37,900 nucleotides of DNA. Source: JBGSYJ01 sp041748075. Its GTDB lineage: Bacteria > Acidobacteriota > Thermoanaerobaculia > Gp7-AA8. The position numbers and the translations under genes were made by a program. Each line of letters starts with the position of its first letter. Within the stretch, counting starts at the first letter, position 1. The stretch lies in contig JBGTDX010000141.1 in NCBI GenBank assembly GCA_041748075.1, positions 1 through 37,900 on the forward strand. The letters run 5' to 3'. This document shows, piece after piece, positions 14,171 through 21,666 of the stretch. The notes under the pieces were generated by a model that saw only the letters and a program-made list of their open reading frames with translations, ran no database searches and was not told the DNA's origin.

Positions 14171-15127
14171 GTGCTCGATCCGAGGTTGAAGGAGATTTCG
14201 CCGACCCTCCGGCCCAGCTCGTATCCACGGAAGCTGGCGATGGAGTTGTGCGCCGAATGCAACTTCGCCTGCTCGATGTGCCACCACCCGACGATGCGAA
14301 GGCCGAAGGGTGTGCTGCCATTCGAGCTGTGGCGGCGCTGCGCGGACGAGACTGCGGCCGTTGCTCCTTCGACTGAAGTCTGGTTCTCCTTCTGCGGCGA
14401 GCCGTTGCTCGAGGCAGAACGGCTGATCGAGTACATCCGCCACGGGAAGAGCGTCGGCCTCCGCTCGATCAACGTCAATTCGAATGGCCAGCTCCTCACC
14501 GAGGACCTCGCCGGGCCGCTTCTCGAATCAGGAGTGGATCTGATCGTCTTCGGTCTCGATGCCTTTTCGGCTCCCGTGTACGAAACGCTGCGCGTCAACG
14601 GGATCCGCGATGTCGTCTACTCGAACGTAGTTCATCTGCTGCACGAACGGAAGCGCCTCGCCCTCGACACCGAGATCCAGGTTCAGTTTATCGAGATGGA
14701 CGAGAACTCGCATGAGCTCCTCGAGTTCACATCCTTCTGGCACGCGCAGGGTGCGACGGTGAAAGTCCGCAACAAGTTGAGCTGGGGAGGGAAGTTCGAC
14801 ACGCCGCTGACGATACCGGATGAGGACCGCATCGCCTGCCCGTGGGCGCTGACGATGATGCATGTCTTCTGGGACGGGCGCGTTCCGCGTTGCCCGGGAG
14901 ACACAGAAGGCGAGGATACCGCCCTGAACGCGTGGCATGGCTCGCTCTCTGAACTCTGGGGAGCCCTCGGAAGCTATCGCGACCTTCATCTGTCGCGTCG
15001 ATTCGCCGAGCTGCCGGAACGCTGTCACACATGCAAGGACTGGATGACGGGCGCTGCCGAACGCGTCCGTCCGGGAAGCTACGAAGAGCTCGAGCGGCGC
15101 CGCATCCCGATTCAGGAGAAAGTCTGA
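14171..15127 (+). CDS. Radical SAM/SPASM-type enzyme
   Basis: A GTG start at 14171 has GGAG ten bases upstream. The 318-residue protein has the radical SAM cluster motif CNFACSMC (Cys30, Cys34, Cys37), followed by the expected beta/alpha elements (WFSFCGEPLL for the SAM-binding GGEP-like motif, here CGEP, and NVNSNGQLL). At the C-terminus four more Cys (223, 241, 285, 288) in CPW, RCPGD and CHTCKDW settings indicate a SPASM/twitch-type auxiliary Fe-S cluster site. Such enzymes modify peptides, or sometimes small molecules, by radical chemistry. Its stop overlaps the next start (TGATG), so it is coupled to an acyltransferase-carrier fusion. No clear precursor peptide is seen upstream in 13911-14170. 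The substrate is unknown; a carrier-bound one is an attractive guess. Confidence 0.88.
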   Translation: MLDPRLKEISPTLRPSSYPRKLAMELCAECNFACSMCHHPTMRRPKGVLPFELWRRCADETAAVAPSTEVWFSFCGEPLLEAERLIEYIRHGKSVGLRSINVNSNGQLLTEDLAGPLLESGVDLIVFGLDAFSAPVYETLRVNGIRDVVYSNVVHLLHERKRLALDTEIQVQFIEMDENSHELLEFTSFWHAQGATVKVRNKLSWGGKFDTPLTIPDEDRIACPWALTMMHVFWDGRVPRCPGDTEGEDTALNAWHGSLSELWGALGSYRDLHLSRRFAELPERCHTCKDWMTGAAERVRPGSYEELERRRIPIQEKV

Positions 15128-16113
15128 TGCGACGTCTCTTCATCTGCGGAGCCGGCAATCCGGAGGGAGTGCGGCTCGCGATCCGCGTCAACCAGCAAGA
15201 GCATCGATGGGACGAGATCTGTCTGCTGGATGACGACGTCAGCAAGACAGGGCAGGAGCAGCTCGGAGTTCCCGTCGCCGGTTCGTTCGACCTGCTCGCG
15301 AGCGCCGATCCTGAATCGTCGGAAGTCATCAATCTCATTGCGCGCACGACTCAGCGCCGGAGAGCGGCTCGCGATCGTATCGCGCGCTTCGGTATTCCCT
15401 TTGCCTCTCTCGTCAGCCCCGACGTCGATCTCCTCGGCACCGAGACCGGGTCTGATCTCATCGCATATCAGCATGCCTCGATCGGCCCCGAGGTCCGGAT
15501 CGGGGAAGGAGCGGTCGTCTTCATGGGCGCCATCATCGGCCATGAATCGCGGATTGGCGATCACTGCATCGTGGCTGGCAATGCCGTTCTGAACGCGAGG
15601 GTGCGACTTGGAGAAGGGGTGTACATCGGATCGAATGCGGTCGTACTGCCGGAGGTGGAGATCGGTGACGACGCGGTCATCGGAGCAGGCGCGCTCGTGA
15701 TCGACAACGTGCCCGCGCACGCGACCGTCGTGGGAGGGATCGCCGATGTCCTTCAGTTCTCTGCATCGGCCGGAGAAAGCGCGACAACGTCAGGCACGGG
15801 ACCACTTCTGCGCACGCTCTGGTGCGAGGCCCTCGGCGTCGATCACGTCTCGCCGAACTGGAACTTCTTCGATGCAGGAGGTACATCGCTCGCCGCGCTG
15901 CAGCTGGCCCAGCGGATCGAGTCGGCTACCGGAATCAGCGTGGGAGTCATCGACCTGTTTCGCTATCCCACCCTCGGCGAGATGGAGGCGCACCTGCGTC
16001 GCGGTGGACGGACTGTTCACGACAGCGCTATGATGCTCGCCGCGCAGCGGAGAGCCGAGCTCCGCCGGGCTTCGATGGCGCGCTTTTCGTCGAGCTTCCA
16101 GCTTCATCCGTGA
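15127..16113 (+). CDS. PglD/NeuD-like acyltransferase fused to a carrier-protein domain
   Basis: The start is ATG 15127, overlapping the radical SAM stop. Residues 1-75 resemble the Rossmann-like N-terminus of PglD/NeuD (LFICGAGN, LLDDD, GVPVAGSFD). Residues about 110-210 are hexapeptide repeats of a left-handed beta-helix (IGPEVRIGEGAVVFMGAIIGHESRIGD, GVYIGSNAVV, IGDDAVIGAGALV), with His139 a likely catalytic base for acyl-CoA-dependent N- or O-acylation. Residues about 225-291 form an acyl/peptidyl carrier domain: NFFDAGGTSLAALQLAQRI with Ser254 as the phosphopantetheine site, then VGVIDLFRYPTLGEMEAHL. A basic tail of about 37 residues follows. Joining these two domains is unusual, as NeuD-like enzymes normally act alone on sugars. 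No adenylation domain or phosphopantetheinyl transferase is nearby. Confidence 0.85.
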   Translation: MRRLFICGAGNPEGVRLAIRVNQQEHRWDEICLLDDDVSKTGQEQLGVPVAGSFDLLASADPESSEVINLIARTTQRRRAARDRIARFGIPFASLVSPDVDLLGTETGSDLIAYQHASIGPEVRIGEGAVVFMGAIIGHESRIGDHCIVAGNAVLNARVRLGEGVYIGSNAVVLPEVEIGDDAVIGAGALVIDNVPAHATVVGGIADVLQFSASAGESATTSGTGPLLRTLWCEALGVDHVSPNWNFFDAGGTSLAALQLAQRIESATGISVGVIDLFRYPTLGEMEAHLRRGGRTVHDSAMMLAAQRRAELRRASMARFSSSFQLHP

Positions 16114-16129
16114 AAGAGTCCGGAGAGCC

Positions 16130-16693
16130 ATGCAAGCGCATGAATCGCTGCACGCAACACGGCTCGCAGACCCTGCGCTGGCGGTCGCGTGGCCGAGACT
16201 CCTGAGCTCCATTGCTGCGGCATGGGCCGTGTCAGTGGGATTCGATCTGTTTCTTCATGGCGGCCTTCTCGCCTCGCTGTACACGGTGTCGTCTCCCTTT
16301 CTTCTGCCCGCCGAGGTGGCTTTCCGACGGATTCCCCTCGGCTATCTCACGTTTCTCGTTCTCACTGTCGCACTCGCGTGGCTCCTCCGAAGGCTGGACA
16401 TTCGCGGGGCCCTTCCTGGCTTCCGCTTCGGAGCTGCTTCGGGCGCCGTCGTGTGGGGAGCACTCGTGATCGGGCTGTACTCGATCTCGACCGCAGCAGT
16501 CCCGCTTCTGGCGGGCTGGTGGATCGGTCAGTCTGTCGAGCTCGGGCTTGCCGGCGCGGTGCTGGGCGCCGCAGGCAACGGAGTCTCACAGAAGCGGATC
16601 TGGACTGTCGTCGGAATCGCCGTGTTCATCTTTCTCGCGCTGACCATCACTCTCCAGTCCACCGGACTGGCCCCTGCAATGAAAGCGAACTGA
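16130..16693 (+). CDS. Integral membrane protein of unknown family
   Basis: The ATG at 16130 has GGAG about seven bases upstream and lies 16 bp after the carrier-fusion gene, so it probably shares its transcript. The 187-residue product has about five hydrophobic helices, among them LSSIAAAWAVSVGFDLFL, YLTFLVLTVALAWLLRRL, AASGAVVWGALVIGLYSI, VELGLAGAVLGAAGNG and WTVVGIAVFIFLALTITL. It ends in a short charged tail. I do not recognise the family; there is no transporter or enzyme motif. As the last gene before a strong terminator, it may export or anchor what the two enzymes before it make, which is inference from position only. Confidence 0.75.
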   Translation: MQAHESLHATRLADPALAVAWPRLLSSIAAAWAVSVGFDLFLHGGLLASLYTVSSPFLLPAEVAFRRIPLGYLTFLVLTVALAWLLRRLDIRGALPGFRFGAASGAVVWGALVIGLYSISTAAVPLLAGWWIGQSVELGLAGAVLGAAGNGVSQKRIWTVVGIAVFIFLALTITLQSTGLAPAMKAN

Positions 16694-16731
16694 GATTTCT
16701 CGAGAGGGGCAGGCCGTTCTGAAGAGATGAA

Positions 16732-16756
16732 AAAGGCGGCCTGGAAGGCCGCCTTT
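16732..16756. terminator. Bidirectional intrinsic terminator
   Basis: A perfect 11-bp stem AAAGGCGGCCT/AGGCCGCCTTT closes a 3-nt loop (GGA). It sits between the converging ends of the membrane gene at 16693 and the helical-protein gene at 16799. The A/T ends give a short U tract in both directions. Confidence 0.85.
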
Positions 16757-16798
16757 ATCACCCAAGAGTGATCAGAACGAGTCTGCCTGCTGCCGTGA

Positions 16799-17317
16799 TC
16801 AGCGCGCTTCTGGTCTGGTCTCGCCTCCGACCGATGTTCCCGTGTTCTGCACGTGATCGACGAACATGCTGTGCGTGAGCTGATTGAATTCGCGCTGCAT
16901 TGCATCGTGAGCTTTTTCGCCCATGCGTCCCAGCTCAGACAGCCGGGTGTCGCCGATGCGGTCTCCAGCCGCGGCAAACGTCGCGAACGTGTCCTGAGCC
17001 TGGCGGATCGTGACGACGTCGCCGACCAGACGGAGGAAATCGGTCTCGCGCATGGAATCGACCGCGTCGCGCGCCTTGCCGAGGGTTGCGCCTATCGCTT
17101 TCTTTACCGCACCCGGACCTTCGGCTCCAATCGACGCAGCGTACGACTCGATCATCTCCTGATGCTGGCGCATTTGCGGGATGTGCTTCTCGCACAAGGC
17201 GCGATAGCGTGGGTCCTCCGCCTGACGCGCGTGATCCTCCAGGTTCTCCAGCAGCGACTTGTGCTGCATGGTTGCGTTGTTCACCTGCGCCTTCAAAAAA
17301 TCTCTTCCCTTTTGCAT
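16799..17317 (-). CDS. Hypothetical helical-bundle protein, ferritin-like
   Basis: The ATG at 17317 has a strong ribosome-binding site (AGGGGGA). The 172-residue product appears almost wholly alpha-helical: FLKAQVNNATMQHKSLLENLEDHARQ, then RYRALCEKHIPQMRQHQEMIESYAASIG, a glycine-rich turn, and further helices (GKARDAVDSMRETDFLRLVGDVVTIRQAQDTF). The spacing of His and Glu residues (HKSLLENLEDH, EKHIPQMRQHQEMIE) is reminiscent of ferritin-like or DUF892-type four-helix bundles, but a complete metal-binding EXXH pair is not obvious. There is no signal peptide. It converges with the radical SAM locus across a terminator. Its role is unknown; relatives of this general kind are often stress proteins. 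Confidence 0.75.
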   Translation of the reverse strand: MQKGRDFLKAQVNNATMQHKSLLENLEDHARQAEDPRYRALCEKHIPQMRQHQEMIESYAASIGAEGPGAVKKAIGATLGKARDAVDSMRETDFLRLVGDVVTIRQAQDTFATFAAAGDRIGDTRLSELGRMGEKAHDAMQREFNQLTHSMFVDHVQNTGTSVGGETRPEAR

Positions 17318-17657
17318 AAAAATCCCCCTTTGTGATGTTGCGTTGTCAATCTATGTCGTTGCACTGTTCATGCCCCGCAGAGCCAACTGAGCAGTGACGT
17401 GACCATGATCGCGATCGTCGTGGAGAACGATCGGGAACTGCATTTCGGCCACGCGCGAGAGCGTCTCCGATGAGGTAGCTTCGCTGCGGCCGATGAGCCT
17501 GCTGCCACCCCTCTCAGCGTACTGAGCCGATGTACTGCTCGATCGGCCACGACAGCGTTTTTCGGGCTGTGCGATGTCGTCTGCGCGAGCCTTCACGGTC
17601 GCTCACCGTGTAGACAGCCGCCATCGAGCGCCCGGCGGACCCGTCAGTTAGAACACT
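17318..17657. other. Intergenic region without a convincing gene
   Basis: These 340 bp separate the helical-bundle gene from the DUF302 gene. The minus strand has an 81-codon open frame (17596-17351) with weak resemblance to the end of universal stress proteins (YAERGGSRLIGRSEATSSETLSRVAE), but it lacks the glycine-rich phosphate loop and a ribosome-binding site. I see no strong repeat or hairpin. It could be a decayed stress-protein gene. Confidence 0.3.
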
Positions 17658-18062
17658 TCACCCGATTGCGGCAATGGCCTTCTCGAGTCTTTCCCGTGCA
17701 TCACGCGCAACCTCGGCAATGACCGGATTGTCACCGATGATCGTGAGCATCGCCCCCGGCTCTACCGCTGATACGACCGACTCGACGTCGGAGGTCTCAT
17801 ACACGATCACATTGCACGGAAGGAGCAGCCCGATCTCCGGCTCCGCCTGCAGCGCCTTGTAGGCCAGGGGTGGATTGCATGCGCCGAGGATCACGTAGCG
17901 TTTGAAGTCGACGTTCAGCTTCTCTTTGAGCTTTTCCTTCATGTCGATCTCAGACAGGACTCCGAAGCCCTGCTGTTGAAGCGCAAGTTTCGTCTTCTCG
18001 ACCGCGTCATTCCAGGGAAGGGCAACGACTCTGCGAATGCTGTACGGCTTGCTTTGGGTCAT
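17658..18062 (-). CDS. DUF302 family protein
   Basis: The ATG at 18062 (MTQSKPYSIRR) has AGGAGA about seven bases upstream; the longer frame to 18143 is rejected. The 134-residue protein has the DUF302 core: a strand and helix with WNDAVEKTKLALQQQGFGVLSEIDMKEKLKEKLNVDFKRYVILGACNPPLAYKAL, then LLPCNVIVYE. The ACNPPLAYKAL and LLPCNVxVYE segments are diagnostic; both carry a Cys that may matter for metal or redox binding. It is cytosolic. DUF302 proteins are small, widely spread and functionally unassigned, often near metal, sulfur or stress genes. Here the nearest genes are a helical-bundle protein and, divergently, a SulP transporter. Confidence 0.88.
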   Translation of the reverse strand: MTQSKPYSIRRVVALPWNDAVEKTKLALQQQGFGVLSEIDMKEKLKEKLNVDFKRYVILGACNPPLAYKALQAEPEIGLLLPCNVIVYETSDVESVVSAVEPGAMLTIIGDNPVIAEVARDARERLEKAIAAIG

Positions 18063-18194
18063 GAAAGTGTCTCCTGCGTTCACATCCACGTCAGCTTTGA
18101 AAGGATGCACGTCTCGTGCGCGATGACAATCGCCGGATGCCAATCGCAGAGGCCTGGTCCAGTGTCATCTTCCGCACAAGACTGACCTTTATCT

Positions 18195-18342
18195 CAATGT
18201 CGTCAACTTGAGCCACAAGGTGACATCCTGAGCGCAGCGAAGGATCCCCCGAAGCCTAGCGATCAAGCCAGTAGTAAGGGGATCCTTCGCTACGCTCAGG
18301 ATGACACCTTGCTCCTGCGCAGGCCTGAAGATGACGCCATTG
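18195..18342. repeat. MITE/REP-like element, copy 1
   Basis: A 148-bp non-coding unit is bounded by imperfect 15-bp terminal inverted repeats (CAATGTCGTCAACTT and AAGATGACGCCATTG, 13 of 15 pairing). Inside, a second long inverted repeat (GTGACATCCTGAGCGCAGCG... facing ...CGCTACGCTCAGGATGACAC) would fold into a large hairpin. A related copy in the opposite orientation lies at 37534-37660, sharing the inner loop (CCAGTAGTAAGG here, its complement there). No transposase is encoded. Confidence 0.75.
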
Positions 18343-18425
18343 GACCTTTGCCTGAACTCCTGTTCTTCTGGCGGACCCTTGCGGACGCGCACTGATACAA
18401 TTCTCTAGCCGCACCCGCGGCATCC

Positions 18426-20114
18426 ATGTTCATCCCGAAATCGATCGTATGTCTCCGCGAGGGGTACACGGCAGAATCGCTCTTCCGTGACCTGACGGCG
18501 GGTATCGTCGTCGGCATCGTCGCGCTTCCTCTTGCGCTTGCCTTCGCCATCGCCTCGGGAGTGCCACCGGAGCGTGGTCTCTACACAGCGATCATCGCAG
18601 GATTTCTCATCTCGGCTCTCGGCGGCAGCCGCGTGCAGATCGGCGGTCCGACCGGAGCATTCGTCGTCATCGTCTACGGCATCGTCGCGCAGTACGGATA
18701 CGATGGACTCGTCGTCTGCACGATCATGGCCGGCGTAATTCTTGTCGCGCTCGGCCTGCTCCGATTCGGCTCGCTGATCAAATTCATCCCGTATCCCGTC
18801 GTCACCGGCTTCACGTCCGGAATCGCCGTGATCATATTCTCGTCACAGGTGAAGGACTTTCTCGGCCTCGACATGGGCGCGGTTCCGGTGGAGTTCATCG
18901 AAAAGTGGCCGGCATACGCCGCTTCGATCGAGTCGATCGACTGGGCGGCGGCTGCGGTAGCAGCCGGAACGCTCGCCGTTCTTGCGTTCTGGCCTCGCGT
19001 GTCGCGCATGGTGCCGGCTCCATTCGTGGCAATGGTCGCCGCCACTGCAGCCGTTGCCATCTTCGGGCTCGATATCGAGACGATCGGCTCGCGGTTCGGG
19101 GGGGTGGCGTCGTCCCTCCAGGGCCCGCGCATTCCGACCGTGAGCTGGGACCAGATGAAGGAGCTGATCTCGCCGGCCCTGACGATCGCGTTTCTCGCCG
19201 CCATCGAGAGCCTTCTCTCGTGCGTCGTCGCGGACGGCATGATCGGAACACGTCACAAGTCGAACATGGAGCTCGTCGCGCAGGGTGTCGCGAACATCGC
19301 GTCGCCGATCTTTGGAGGCATTCCGGCAACCGGGGCGATCGCGCGTACAGCCACGAACGTCAAGGCAGGAGGCCGCACACCGCTCGCAGGGATGGTCCAC
19401 GCCCTGACGCTGCTGTGCATTCTTCTCTTTGCCGGAAGGTGGGCAGCGATGATTCCGCTCGCAGCGCTTGCGGCGATCCTCGTGATGGTGGCCTATCACA
19501 TGAGCGAGTGGCGCAGCTTCAGGGGCCTCTTGCGCGCTCCCCGCAGCGACGTGTTCGTGCTGCTCATCACATTCGCGCTGACGGTCTTCGTCGACCTCAC
19601 GGTAGCGGTCCAGGTGGGCGTGGTCGCTGCCGCGCTTCTCTTCATGAAGCGGATGGCGTCGGTAACGAACATCGAAGGAGTCACCGACCTGATCGACGAC
19701 ACCGGCGAGATCGAGGGTGAAATCCCGAAGATGGCGCATCGCAGGCGGGTCGTCGAAGGACACGAAGTGCCCGCGGGAGTCGAGATTTACGAAGTCAACG
19801 GACCCTTCTTCTTCGGGGCAGCCGACAAGTTGCGGGATGTGCTTTCCGAAGTGTCGCGCGCACCGGTCGTGATGATTCTGAGAATGCGTCACGTGCCGTC
19901 GATCGACGCGACAGGACTTCATGCGCTCGTGCGACTTCAGGAAAAGTCAGCCAAGGCCGGTACGACAGTCATCATCTGTGAACCGAGCCGCTCGGTTCTC
20001 CGAACCCTCCTACGCGCCGGAGTCCTCGGCGTCTTCGGCCGCCAGAACTTTGTGAGAAGTCTCGAAGTCGCACTCGATCGTGCAGAACAGCTCCTGCAGA
20101 AGCATGCGTTCTGA
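18426..20114 (+). CDS. SulP family anion transporter with STAS domain
   Basis: This 562-residue protein is a full-length SulP permease. The transport domain (about 1-400) has 11-14 hydrophobic helices and the family signatures LTAGIVVGIVALPLALAFAIASG near the N-terminus and IGGPTGAFVVIVYGI in helix three. The C-terminal part (about 445-550) is a STAS domain: GVEIYEVNGPFFFGAADKL and MRHVPSIDATGLHALVRL, where the D-A-T-G-L loop resembles anti-sigma-factor antagonists. SulP proteins carry sulfate, bicarbonate or other anions, often with sodium or protons; the substrate here is unclear. ATG 18426 is used. A relic matching its last 27 codons lies at 21579-21659 beyond the MFS gene, pointing to an older duplication. 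Confidence 0.92.
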   Translation: MFIPKSIVCLREGYTAESLFRDLTAGIVVGIVALPLALAFAIASGVPPERGLYTAIIAGFLISALGGSRVQIGGPTGAFVVIVYGIVAQYGYDGLVVCTIMAGVILVALGLLRFGSLIKFIPYPVVTGFTSGIAVIIFSSQVKDFLGLDMGAVPVEFIEKWPAYAASIESIDWAAAAVAAGTLAVLAFWPRVSRMVPAPFVAMVAATAAVAIFGLDIETIGSRFGGVASSLQGPRIPTVSWDQMKELISPALTIAFLAAIESLLSCVVADGMIGTRHKSNMELVAQGVANIASPIFGGIPATGAIARTATNVKAGGRTPLAGMVHALTLLCILLFAGRWAAMIPLAALAAILVMVAYHMSEWRSFRGLLRAPRSDVFVLLITFALTVFVDLTVAVQVGVVAAALLFMKRMASVTNIEGVTDLIDDTGEIEGEIPKMAHRRRVVEGHEVPAGVEIYEVNGPFFFGAADKLRDVLSEVSRAPVVMILRMRHVPSIDATGLHALVRLQEKSAKAGTTVIICEPSRSVLRTLLRAGVLGVFGRQNFVRSLEVALDRAEQLLQKHAF

Positions 20115-20211
20115 ACTTTATAGAGGTCGTGTCATGCATACTGCGCTATGCGCACGTGCATTCCGCTGTGGACGGAAAACGATGCCTTCAACTTGCGCCG
20201 GACGCTGATTC

Positions 20212-21441
20212 GTGAGTAAGCCTTCGCCGCTCGGCATGAACCCTCCCCGCGCGTCCACATGGCGCCAGATTCCGCGAGGCGTCTGGGCGCTCGGTTTCGT
20301 GTCGCTACTCATGGACATCTCCTCCGAGATGATCCACGCACTCCTGCCGGCCTATCTCGTGGTGGGGCTGGGTGCCTCGATCCTCACGGTCGGGATCATC
20401 GAAGGAATCGCCGAGGCAACCGCTGCCATCGCGAAAGTATTTGCAGGAGCGCTGAGTGACTGGCTGGGCAACCGCAAGACACTCGCCGCAATCGGCTACG
20501 GCCTCGCGGCGTTTACGAAGCCGGTCTTCCCTCTCGCTCCATCGGTCGCATGGCTGGTAGCCGCCAGGTTCGTTGATCGTGTCGGGAAGGGAATTCGTGG
20601 CGCCCCGCGCGACGCGCTGGTTGCCGAGATCAGTCCACCGCATCTGCGGGGCGCGAGTTTTGGACTGCGGCAGTCGCTCGATAAGGTTGGAGCGTTTCTC
20701 GGTCCGCTGCTGGCGATCGGGTTGATGTGGCTCTTCGCGAATGATTTCGCTCTGGTGTTCTGGGTTGCAGTCGTTCCGGCGTTCCTCTCCTTCTTTCTAG
20801 TTCTCTTCGCCGTCCACGAGCCGAGTCGTGCTGGCGGGCTGCGGAAGGTGCGCATGCCGCTGAGCCGAGGGGAGCTCGCGCGCCTCGGAACTGCATACTG
20901 GTGGATCGTCGCCTTAGCGGCTGTCTTTACGCTGGCGCGGTTCAGCGAGGCGTTCCTCATCCTGCGCGCTTTATCAGCAGGGATGCCGACGATGCTGTTA
21001 CCTGTCGTACTTGTCATCATGAACCTGGCCTATGCGATGTCGGCCTATCCCGCCGGTGCTCTATCGGATCGCATCGACCGCGTGACGATTCTGATCATCG
21101 GTCTGCTCCTCCTGATCGTCGCCGACGTGACGCTGGCCTTCGCGCCGGGCCTTGCGGGAGTCGTAATCGGTGTGACTCTATGGGGGATTCACATGGGGTT
21201 CACTCAGGGACTGCTCGCAACTCTGATTGCGGACGCCGCACCGCCGGAGCTCCGGGGAACGGCATTCGGAGTGTTCCATCTCGTGACAGGCGTTGCGCTC
21301 CTGATGGCAAGTGTCGTTGCCGGGATCCTGTGGGAGACGATGGGTTCTCGATGGACGTTCGTGGCGGGCGGCGCATTTGCTTTTCTGACCATTCTGGGAC
21401 TTTTACCCATCCGATCGCGTCTGGCGCTTCGGAAGTCTTAA
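20212..21441 (+). CDS. MFS transporter
   Basis: The 409-residue protein (GTG 20212; ATG 20236 is an alternative) has 12 predicted membrane helices in two halves. The loop between helices two and three reads GALSDWLGNRKTL, the MFS motif A, and it returns in the second half as GALSDRIDRVT. ARFVDRVGKGIRGAPRDALVAE after helix four is characteristic of a group of bacterial MFS proteins annotated as general or multidrug transporters. The substrate cannot be assigned. It follows the SulP gene by 97 bp in the same direction and may be cotranscribed, but there is no strong linkage. Downstream lie a dispersed repeat and the SulP relic. Confidence 0.88.
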   Translation: MSKPSPLGMNPPRASTWRQIPRGVWALGFVSLLMDISSEMIHALLPAYLVVGLGASILTVGIIEGIAEATAAIAKVFAGALSDWLGNRKTLAAIGYGLAAFTKPVFPLAPSVAWLVAARFVDRVGKGIRGAPRDALVAEISPPHLRGASFGLRQSLDKVGAFLGPLLAIGLMWLFANDFALVFWVAVVPAFLSFFLVLFAVHEPSRAGGLRKVRMPLSRGELARLGTAYWWIVALAAVFTLARFSEAFLILRALSAGMPTMLLPVVLVIMNLAYAMSAYPAGALSDRIDRVTILIIGLLLLIVADVTLAFAPGLAGVVIGVTLWGIHMGFTQGLLATLIADAAPPELRGTAFGVFHLVTGVALLMASVVAGILWETMGSRWTFVAGGAFAFLTILGLLPIRSRLALRKS

Positions 21442-21457
21442 GCCGCACGGCGTTCAT

Positions 21458-21540
21458 GCAGCGGCTCTTCGGGGGCTTCATTCTGGATCGTACCCCGCTC
21501 AAAGCCTCGAGCTTTGACTGAAGCTCCGACCCCCAGGTTC
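21458..21540. repeat. Dispersed repeat, copy A
   Basis: About 83 bp (GCAGCGG..TTCTGGATCGT..CCGCTCAA..TTTGACTGAA..CTCCGACC) closely match 27753-27834 in the same orientation. Both copies are in intergenic DNA. Neither encodes a protein or has terminal inverted repeats that I can see. Confidence 0.75.
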
Positions 21541-21564
21541 GGACCCCCAGGTTCGGACCCCAGG
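21530..21564. repeat. Short tandem repeat, 14-bp unit
   Basis: CCCCCAGGTTCGGA occurs twice in a row and is followed by a partial third copy. It lies between dispersed repeat copy A and the SulP relic. Confidence 0.8.
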
Positions 21565-21578
21565 GGCGACTCCCAGTT

Positions 21579-21659
21579 CTCTCCGGCCAGAACTTTGCAA
21601 AGAGTCTCGAAGTCGCGCTCGACCGCGCCGGAGCGCTGCTGCCGAAGCCGTCCGAGTAG
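21579..21659 (+). pseudogene. Relic of a second SulP gene (STAS C-terminus only)
   Basis: The frame reads LSGQNFAKSLEVALDRAGALLPKPSE and then TAG. The intact SulP protein ends GRQNFVRSLEVALDRAEQLLQKHAF. Fifteen or so positions are identical and the DNA is also similar (CCAGAACTTTG and AGTCTCGAAGTCGC are shared). Upstream of this piece the similarity stops at the tandem repeat, so only the last 27 codons remain. It is best read as the tail of a deleted paralog or of a partial duplication. Confidence 0.75.
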
Positions 21660-21666
21660 ACGAGAG

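Noticed and set aside
17351..17596. 81-codon frame with universal-stress-like words
   Set aside because: Lacks the glycine-rich phosphate loop and a ribosome-binding site. At best a decayed piece, so it is only noted under the intergenic entry.
18843..19922. 359-residue minus-strand frame opposite SulP
   Set aside because: His/Arg/Asp-rich shadow of a GC-rich membrane gene.
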